Both the position numbers and the translations under genes were made by a program. DNA of 31,414 bases from Baffinella frigidus (Eukaryota > Cryptophyceae > Cryptomonadales > Baffinellaceae). Where the stretch lies: assembly GCA_026770585.1 (NCBI GenBank), contig MU646333.1, positions 796,829 through 828,242 on the forward strand, read 5' to 3'. The notes below the pieces were generated by a model. It did not search any database, was not told where the DNA came from, and saw only the letters and a list, made by a program, of their open reading frames with translations. How positions within the stretch are numbered: position 1 is the stretch's first letter; every line of letters begins with the position of its first letter. Of the stretch, positions 1 through 9,700 are shown piece after piece.

Positions 1-110
1 CCCTAAACCCTAAACCCTAAACCCTAAACCCTAAACCCTAAACCCCAAACCCTAAACCCCAAACCCTAAACCCTAAACCCTAAACCCGAAACCCGAAACC
101 CGAAACCCTA
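1..110. repeat. Telomere repeat array (CCCTAAA)n
   Basis: About fifteen units of CCCTAAA with sparse variants (CCCCAAA, CCCGAAA), ending in a poly-C/poly-A stretch near 110-128. The C-rich strand reads 5'->3' from base 1, the orientation expected at a left chromosome end. TTTAGGG is the telomere repeat of most plants, many algae and several other protists. Similar arrays occur inside introns of this window, so an interstitial array at a contig edge is the alternative reading. The terminal position favours a true telomere. Confidence 0.85.
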
Positions 111-549
111 ACCCCCCCCCCAAAAAAACCTTAACTCTAAACCGGACACGGGTGTGGACGCGGCGGAGAAGGTGCCCACTTGAGCCTCAAAACCTGATCC
201 CCTTAGTGACACCCCTGAGTGACACGTGTCACTTTCTTAAGTTGACAAACCTCAGCCTTCTATGCGAAAAATGACGGTTTACTGCAGTTCTCACCGAGAC
301 AAAAGTCGAGAGTGGAACGTCTCAAAGCAAAAGTGGAACCTCTGTTAACTTAAGAAGTAACAGTGGAGTATTGACTGTTTACTACAGATAGTTTACTACA
401 TGTAGTACGTACTGAATCCCCAAGTGTGTCGGACACGGCACTTTACCACACGGAACTGCTCCCGGGTGGGTGGGTCACGTCCGCGAAACGTTGCGTTGCC
501 AGCACGGTACGCCTACGTACTGAATCCCTGCGTGTGTCTCCTCTCTTAG
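111..549. other. Subtelomeric stretch with exon A echoes; no first exon found
   Basis: No exon carrying a convincing initiation codon for the TPR gene is visible here. Two small fragments of exon A occur, at 154-175 (its first 22 bases) and 252-271. The intron motif before the exon A acceptor (TACGTACTGAATCCC) appears at 406-420 and again at 514-528. An ATG at 261 lies inside an echo of exon A and could open a tiny phase-0 exon, but nothing supports it. The stretch looks like intron sequence running into the telomere. Confidence 0.5.
154..271 (+). repeat. Acceptor-side echoes of TPR exon A
   Basis: 154-175 repeats the first 22 bases of exon A. 252-271 repeats an internal part (CTATGCGAAAAA context). 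Neither has a donor. Confidence 0.55.
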
Positions 550-671
550 GTGGACGCGGCGGAGAAGGTGCTGACAGCCTACTATGCGAAAAAGGAGGCC
601 AAGGTCGGCCCGGACTCGCAGGGGCTTCTTGCCCTGATCGAGGCGCACGTTTTCCTCTACAAGACCAAAGA
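550..671 (+). CDS. TPR gene exon A (first visible exon)
   Basis: Acceptor ttag before 550; donor GTGCGC at 672. It encodes VDAAEKVLTAYY... to ...VFLYKTK in phase 0, leaving GA, which exon B completes to Glu. The helical Ala/Leu/Lys pattern fits a TPR-like helix pair. Confidence 0.8.
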
Positions 672-748
672 GTGCGCCCCCTCCTGAGAGAGAGTGGGGA
701 GAGAGTGAGGAGAGAGACAGAGAGAGAGAGACAGACAGACAGACAGAA

Positions 749-787
<39 letters not shown>

Positions 788-3700
788 GCGAGAGAGAGAG
801 AGAGAGAGCATAGAGAGAGAGAGCGGTGTGCGGGCCCGCCTCAGGTCGGCCCGGACTCGCAGGGGCTGCTTGCCCTGATCGAGGCGCACGTTTTCCTCTA
901 CAAGACCAAAGAGTGCGCCCCTCCTCCCTCTTCACCTTTGCTATTCTCAAGCCTATCAACGACGGTGGTGGGTACTTCTAACGGTCTCTCAAAGAGACGG
1001 TCTTTAGGCAGGGGTATTGGCTCCTCCTCCCCACCCACTTAGCAGCCACCGGTGCCTCCATCTAAAAAATCCCCGTACAAACTGCGCATTCGTTCGCGAG
1101 TAACGTGACCAATCTCGCCCTGATCGAGGTGGCTGTCTTCCTCTACAAGACCAAAGAGTGCGTCCCTCCTCCCCCCCCCGTCTATGTGGGTGTTGACCTC
1201 ATATCCCATTGCCGGTATTGGCACCAGAACCAGATGAGGATAGGAACCTCATATCAGCGACTGAACACTCCTATGGCGCCATAGGAGTGTTCAGTCGCTG
1301 GCGTGGGTGACGCCAGAGGAGTGTTCATTTTGTCCGTGCCGCGCAGAACCAAAACCCCGAAACCCGAAACCCGAAACCTCAAAACCCTTCCATGGTGCAG
1401 GGGCCCGAAACCCGAAACCCGAAACCCGAATGGCAGGGACTGGCCTTCGATGGCGGAGTGGGCTGGCAAGCACCTGGCCTTCATGCGCAAGTTCAAGGGC
1501 GAGGGCACGGTACGCGGAACCTGCATCCTTCGAACCCGAAACCCGAATTCCGAGGCACCTGGTTTGCATATGCAAGTTCAAGGGTGGGGGCACGGTGCTT
1601 GGGATTTCGGGTCTAGCATTCAGCCTTTAGCTTTTGGCCTTGAGCGTTAAGGGGTCGGGTTTGGGCGTCTGGCCTTGATGCACAAGTTCAAGGGCGAGGG
1701 CACGGTCCTTCGAGGCTTCAGGGTTGAGAGGTTGCAGGTTATGGGGTTCCCAAACCTGACTCCCCGCACCCGAAACCCTCGACGCGGGGCTGGCGGTCCG
1801 CATGCGTACGTTCAAGGGCGAGTTTAGAGTTTAGTGTTACAGTAAATACTGTTAACAGATGAAACTGCTTCTGCTATCCGCCCCCCCCGCACCCCCCCCG
1901 CACCCTCCCTCCCCGCCCACCTGCTCCTCCTCCCCTATGATCTTAGAAGTCCTGGCCTTAATGCGTAAGGTCAAGGGCGAGGGCGCGGTGCTGACCCGAA
2001 CCCCGAATCCTTGAACCCGAGACCCGAATCCTTAAATCCGAAACCCGAATCCTTAAACCCGAAACCCGAATCTTTAAACCCGAAACCCGAATCCTTGAAC
2101 CCGAAACCCGAATACCTGAACCCAAAACCCGAATCCTTAAACCCGAAACCCGAATCCTTAAATCCGAACCCCTTGACTTCATGCGTAATTTCCAGGGCGA
2201 GGGCACGGAGCTTTCCCAGCACTCTAAACCCTCAACACTATGTACCGCGTAGTGGTACATAGTGGTTCCTGTGGTATGGACATGGAAAGAATCAGTTTCG
2301 TATGTTACAGTATTTACTGGAACACTGAACCCTCAACTCTTCACCCTAAACCCTAAACCTGCCCCGGCTCTGGCACCGCATGAATCTTCCCTCTCCCGCC
2401 CGCCCGCCTCCCAACATAACGGTTTTAGTGGTCATGAAGGCTTCAGTGCTACCCAAAAACAGGGTTTAGTGTGGCCTAGGCTCGCAACCTAACCACACAG
2501 AGGGCTACGAAGAGATTTCGGGCACTCAGTGCCCGATTTTCCATTGCCTTATCCGTAGGAACCCCCCTATGTTCCTACGGGTTGCCTTCCATAGGGTCAT
2601 AAGTCTTATCGCTTAGGGGTTATTCAAAATCCCTTCGAAGTCCACTGTGTGGTGCCAAATTCGGGTCCACAACCTGTTGGCTATGTTTGTTCCTTTGGCT
2701 TTGTTTGTGCAGCTGGAGGTGGCGGTGTCGCTCGGCAACCCTGACCCTAAACCTACATACACCCATGCTCCTAACCTCATGAAAACCTCAGGTACATAAC
2801 CTGTTACCTATCCATAACCTATGTCCCGGCGGGATTTCTTTTCTTTTTCGGGATATTTCCCCCCCCCCTAAACACGAAACAATGTGTGGCTGTATGGGTG
2901 TCTGACAAACTCCTCTGTCTTTCCCGGCGTAGCTAGCGGTGGCGGTGTCGCTCGGCAACCCTAAACCCTAAACCCTAAACCCTAAACCCTAAACCCTAAA
3001 CCCTAAACCCTAAACCCTAAACCCTAAACCCTAAACCCTAAACCCTAAATCTTTATACACCCGGGAAACAGCTGGAGGTGGCGGTGTCGCTCGGCAACTA
3101 CGCGCTCGCGATCGCGCCCTCGGGTAAGCTCGTAGGCTCATAACCTGATGAAGCTCGTAGGCTCATAACCTGGTTTTCTGGCGCAGTTGGAGGTGGCGGT
3201 GTCACTCGGCAACTACGCGCTCGCGATCGCGCCCTCCGGGAAACTCGAAGAGGCAGAGAAGTGCTTCAACGAAGCCCTCGAGATCCAGCAGGACGTATGG
3301 ACCCCGCCCTCCACCCTGGAGGCAGGGTGGGGGTATTTTGAGCATTCTTAAGTCAACTCCCCTTGAAAAGGACTGAGCCCTCAGTCCCCCGTGATGAATG
3401 GATCTGGTACAAAACGGTCTTATAAGTATTTTAGTGGTACAAATCCTGTCAACTTTTGCGATAAAGGGTTATTCGGGATTGGCCGCAAGTCCCCTCCAGG
3501 GTGGAAACACGCAACTCGAACCCCGAAACCTGGAACAATACACACACTAACCCTGAACCCGGAAACCCCGAATAATACACACTGAACACTAAAACCTGAA
3601 CCCTTAACCCTGAGCCTTGAACCCTGAACCAACGAAGCCCTCGAGATCCAGCAGGACGTATGCGCCCCTCCCACACAGCGGACTTCGAAGGGATTTTGAC

Positions 3701-6700
3701 CCACACACAGCGGACTTCCAAGGGATTCTCTCGGACCCTACGGTAGGCAATCCGTAGGGGCATAGGGGGGTTCCTACGCTGGCGATTGCGCCCTCGGGCT
3801 AGCTCGAGGAGGCGGAGAAGTGCTTCAACGAGGCCCTCGAGATCCAGCAGGACGTTCGTGCCCAACCCATTGCCCTCTCTCGGTCTATTTGGACTCACCA
3901 ATTTGGCGAGCTTGGGCTCTTTTTGCTCCAAAGTTGACGGGTTCCTACCGCGAATCCAGCCTGTCAACTTAACAATAGCCTGTCAACTTCAACGAAGCCC
4001 TCGAGATCCAGCAGGACGTATGGGCCCCGCCCTAAAAGCACGACACCCGAAACCCGAAACCATAAAATCCTGACACCTAAAACCTGGACCCTAAACCCTA
4101 AACCAACAAAGCCCTCGAGATTCAGCAGGACGTATCTGCCCCTCATCCCGAAACCCGAAACCGCGCCCACCCCCGCCGCTCCCCTCCACTCTCGAGGAAA
4201 CGCGTGTGCCTCGGATGTAAACCCTAACGCTAGACCTGAAACCCTAAAGCCTCAATCATTTACACTGAAACCGGAAACCGGAACACTGAACCAACGAAGC
4301 CCTCGAGACCCAGCAGGACGTATGGGCCCCTAAACCCGAAACCCGAAACCCTAATCCCGAAACCCTAGACCCGAAACCCTAAACCCAAACCCCGAAACCC
4401 TAAACCCGAAATCGCGCCCCGCCCCGCCGCCCAACTCCACTCTCGATCAAAACGGTTTCGCATCCGATGTAAACCCTATCAGCCCGAAACCTAAACCCGA
4501 AACCTAACCCCGCCACTGTTGATTAAACGTTTTCGCCCATGATGTCGACCCCCCTGCACTCCTTCTCTGCAAACTCGCTCGCCTGGAATCCAAACACGAA
4601 CGCCAACCCCGAAACACGAAACACGAAAAAGATCAAACGCGTTTGATCGTTTTAGGTTAGGGTTGTGGTTGAAGGTTTATGCGTTTGATCGTTTTCGGGG
4701 GGTTATGTGGTTGATCGTTTTCGGATATAAACGTTAAAACACAACCCTAACCCCAAACCCGAAAACGGTCAAACGCTGCCGCCTCTGATATGAACCTCAA
4801 ACCACTACCACAACCACAACCACAACCACAACCACAACCACAACCACAACCACAACCAAAACCAAAACCACAACCACAACCACAACCACAGCCCTAACCC
4901 TGAGATATGGTGGGAGCAGAAGCTGGGGAAGGAGAGCGAGCACGTGGCCCAGACCCTCCACAACCTCGCCCTTCTCTTCCGCAACTCCATGCAGTTCTCC
5001 AAGGTGTGTTCCCAGGGGGGGCGGGAGGGTGCATGGGTTAGGTTTGAGGGTTTAGGGGTTAGGGGTTAGGGGTGCAGGTTCCAGGTTTCGGCCCACCTGT
5101 TCGGTAACGCCATGCAGTTTTCCAAGGTGTGTTCACAAGGGGCCAGGGAGGGTTCAGGGGTTAGGTTTGAGGGTTCAGAGGTTAGGGTTGGAGTTTCCGG
5201 GTTCCGGTTTCGGGTTTCGGCTCTCTTCTGCCGCAGCTCCATGTTTTTGCCAAGGTGTGTTCTCAAGGGGTGCAGGGGTTAGGTTTGAGGGGTTAGGGGT
5301 TAGGGTTCGGGGTTCGGGGTTCGGGGTTCGGCCCTCCTCTTCCGCAAGTCCATGCAGTTTTCCAAGGTGTGACCAAGCCCAGCTCACACGCGTGGTTCAA
5401 TCAAGCGTCCTGTCCCCTCCATTGCCGGCGATGTAAATGGAGGGCACGGGCGCCGTGGAACAGCCCCGCCGGCAGGCTCTTGAGCGCCCGCGTGACCGGT
5501 CACGCGGACGCCGAAGCCAACTGTCCGAGGTGACTGCCTTGTCATGTTCCCCTCCATTGCCGGCGATGTAAATGGAGGGCACGGGCGCCAAAAACCCGAA
5601 ACCCGAAACCCGAAACTCCATTCAGTTTGCCAAGGTGTGTGCTCATACACCCTGAACCCTACACCCTAAACCTAAACCTTAAACCCCAAACCCTAAACCC
5701 TAAACCCTAAACCCTAAACCCTAAACCCTAAACCCTAAACCCTAAACCCTAAGCCCTAACTTGACGACGGGGGGGGGGGCACCCCCCCCGTATGGGACGG
5801 GGCCCGCCGGCAGGCTCGTGAACGGCCCTTTTGACCCCGCGAAAAGGCGTCTTGTGGCCTCGAACCCACGACGGGCCCGCCCCGCTGGCAGGATCCGCAG
5901 GCCGAGGATCCCCCAGCTTGCGGAATAGCCTTAAACCCCAAACCCTAACTCTAACCCTAGGCGGAGGAGCCGTACGAGCGTTCGCGGCAGATCTGGCGCA
6001 AGAAGGAGAGCTTGTTGTTAGCGGGTTTTCGGACAAGAGACACACAGTATACGTATAATGTGTATAACACGAGTGAAGATATACGTATATTATGTATGAC
6101 ACGTGTTAATGTGTACGTATAATATGCAGGACACATGTTAAAAGGAAGTTTTGATATGAACGTATAATATATTATGGATAACAAGTGTTAATATGTACGT
6201 ATAATATACGTATATTATGCATAACACGTGTCGCAGTGCAGGCCGAGGAGCCGTACGAGCGCTCGCGGCAGATCTGGCGCAAGCAGGAGTCTCTGTCTCT
6301 GCTCGTATATATCACGAGTAGACAGAGAGAGATGACACCCAATATACGTATAATATGTACAGAAAGACACATCATATACGTATAATATGTAAAACAATTG
6401 TTTTGGCAGACAATATACGTATAATAGGTAAACCAATTGTTTTGCAGGCGGAGGAGCCGTACGAGCGCTCGCGGCAGATCTGGCGCAAAAAGGAGTCCTG
6501 GGGCCTCCTCTCTCTCGCTGCGCGTATATACGTGTAATATGTAAAACACGTGTTAATATATACGTATATTATGTATAAAAGGTGTTAATGTGTACGTATA
6601 ATATACGTATATTATGCATAACACGTGTCGCGGTGCAGGCGGAGGAGCCGTACGAGCGCTCGCGGCAGATCTGGCGCAAGAAGGAATCCTGGGGCCTCCT

Positions 6701-9700
6701 CGCCGTGTCCTGCAAGGTAGAAGAAGTCCGCTGTGTGGTCGTATATATACGAATAATATGCGGCGTTTCTGCCTAACCCTGGCACGGTTCATACGGCTGG
6801 TACCAGGGAAACGAGGTGTGAGAGGGTGCGCTGGTAGCCTCGTGGACGGTAGAGGTCCTAGCTCTGCCTCACTCGGGTTGGCTGACTATGCATAAGTTGA
6901 CATACTGGGTGTGCGGTACAAATCTGTCAACTTTGGGGCGAAAGAAGGAGTCGTGGGGCCTCCTTGCAGTGTCCTGCAAGGTCTGGCCGACTATTCTCAA
7001 GTTGCCATGCTGGGTTCGCGGTACAAATCCGTCAACTTTGGGGTGGGAAAGAGCCCGGGCGAAGCAAACTGGTGAGCCCGAATAGACCTCATCTCGGAAG
7101 ATAACTAAATCAGTGATAAACGCACTTTTTCTTAATAAACGCACTTTTTCTTCCCTATTGACCGATGGGCGCTGCTGGGCCACTCGAGAATGCTAGAGGG
7201 GCCTATCTAAAACCGAACATATAAAATCTTTACTACACAAATGCTCCATTTTGTACCAGGATAAGATAAAAATAACCTCGCGTCTGTATAATTTTTACCA
7301 GGCACGAGGTTACTTGACCTTATCCTGGTACAAATATTTACAACCTTTTTTTTTACACATATAAATAGGCCCCTCTAGCGTGCTCCTGTGGGGCAGGGGA
7401 AACCCGGGCGTGGTTCCCTAACCTGAAACCTGAAACCCGAACCCTGGACCGGCTGCAGGATTCTGCGATCATGTATGACATGGCAGGAAACCAGGACAAG
7501 GCAATCGCCATGGTGCGCCTCCCCAAGCCCTAAACCCTAAACCCAAAACCCAAAACCCTGAAGCCCAAACCTCAAACCCCAAACTCCCAAACCACAAACC
7601 ACAAACCACAAACCACAAACCCTAAACCCCAAACCCCGAACCCTAAGCTCTAAACCCCTCAACCCCAAACCCCAAACCCCAAACCCCAAACCCCAAACCC
7701 CAAACCCCAAACCCCAAAACCCCAACCCCAAAACAACTCGACAAGGCGGTGCACGCGGATGATAAGTTGACGTTTAGTTGACTTATGGATCATAAGTCGA
7801 CGTTGAGTTGACTTTGGCAGCTCGACAAGGCGACGCACGCGATCGAATTCATGACCTGACGCGATACTCATAACCTGATGCGGTACCATGCGGCTTTTGG
7901 ATGATAAGTTGACGTCTAGTTGACTAAGTTGACGTTGACTTAAGTTGACAATGAGTTGACTTTGGCAGCTCGACAAGGCGACGCACGCGATCGAGCGTCT
8001 GCCGGACGAGATCCACGGACATGATAAGTTGACGTTGAGTTGACTTTTGGATCATAAGTTGACATTCACTTGACTTATGGATCATAAGTTGACGTTTAGT
8101 TGTCTTATGGATGATAAGTTGACAATGAGTTGACTTTGGCAGCTCGATAAGGCGACGCACGCGATCGAGCGTCTGCCGGACGAGATCCACGGACAGGTTC
8201 ACCAAACCCCAAACCCTAAACCCTAAACACTAAACACTAAACACTAAACACTAAACACTAAACACTCAACCCAAACTCAAACCCAAAACCCTAAACCCCA
8301 AACCCTAAACCCTCAATCCTGAACCCTTAATCCTAAACCCTGATCCCTAAACCCTGAACCCTGAACCCTAAACCCTGAACCCTAAACCCTAAACCCTAAA
8401 CCCCAAACCCTGAAACCTAAATCCCAAACCCCTAAACCCTAAACCCCGAACCCTAAACCCTAAACACTAAATACTGAACCCTACAGCCTACACCCCAAAC
8501 CCAAAACACCAAACCCCAAACTCCAAACTCCAAACACCAAACACCAAACTCCAAACATCAAACTCCAAACACCAAACACCAAACCCAAAAACAGGTTGCC
8601 GACCAGCTGGGCATCGCCGAGCTACGCAACAGGTGCGGATTTCTGTGTAGGATGGGATTTTTGTGTGGGATGTTTTTTTGTGTGGGATGGGCGGGAGGTC
8701 CTCGGAGAGGCGCACGAACTACACGGGAGCCGGTTCGGGGGTTCGGAGATTTGATACTCTTTGATATCTTAGCCTTCCTTGCTTATCTTAACCTTATCAA
8801 AATGAGATTAAGATAAGCACGGATATGCTATTTAGGCTTCAAATCAAGGCTCGGTGCGGCAATCTTGCACCCACTCGAAAATGCTCGAGGGTCCTTTTTA
8901 CATGTAGGGTTCTAAACATGTGTGTTTTCTTGTGAGCGAGGTGCCCCTCCAGCTCTGTCTGGGTAAACCTGGGCTCGCAATAAGAGCATTTTACAGGGGT
9001 GCCTCGCTCATAAGAAAACGCCCCCCCCCTAGGACCATCATAGGGCCCCAGGCATGGGCCTACTGTAGGCTCCTAGGGTGGTGCGCTTTCTTATGAGCGA
9101 GGTACCCCTGTGGTTGTCCGTGTGTACGAAAACGGACGAATGCGGTCAGTTCAGTCGGTGTTCTTAGCGAGGCCTGTACAGGGGTACCTCGCTCAAAAGA
9201 AACCGTGCCCCCCTAGGACCCTACAGTAGGCCGACCATACAGTAGGCCTATGCCCAGGGCTCTAGGGTGGAAAATCAAGATTTTCTGCTCCCAACGTGTT
9301 CTATGGCGAGCCCACTTTTAGCAAAAATGTTTTTCTTCGCATACGTTTATACTTGGTGATATATGACTCTGGGTAGGTGAGTCTCTAGAGCGTATGTTCT
9401 ACTCTCTCGTGTCGCCTCCCAGAGTCGAGGTCCTAGGCCGGTCCTAGGGCCCTACGGTAGGGCGAATGAGCCTACTGGTCACTTAAGGGATACTCAGGCA
9501 AGTCGACAGCCGTGGGGCTCTGACCCCCCCTCCTCCTGTCATGTCAATCCGCGAGGCCACTCAATTTCAACCGCCTTTTATGCTATCTTAAGGGTGGTTT
9601 CTCTCTTATTTTGCTATATTAGCTTCGACATAGCTTTAATATAGGAAAAAATCCACACCAAGATAGCAAAAACACGGTTTAGATTGAGTGGCCTCGCACA

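Noticed and set aside
426-959. Frames over the GA/GACA microsatellite (Arg/Gln/Asp-rich or Ser/Val/Cys-rich)
   Set aside because: Microsatellite translation overlapping the real exon A in other frames.
1303-2262. Long open frames on both strands encoding NPKPES/GFGFKDSGF-type repeats
   Set aside because: They are translations of telomere-like heptamers whose three-unit period of 21 bp keeps frames open. The same holds for repeat-derived frames at 3420-3967, 7537-7976, 17826-18185, 29602-29787 and 30820-31383.
7969-8021. Third exon G copy as the live exon
   Set aside because: It lacks the final base and donor (GGACATGATAAG); only the copy at 8143 keeps CAG before GT.
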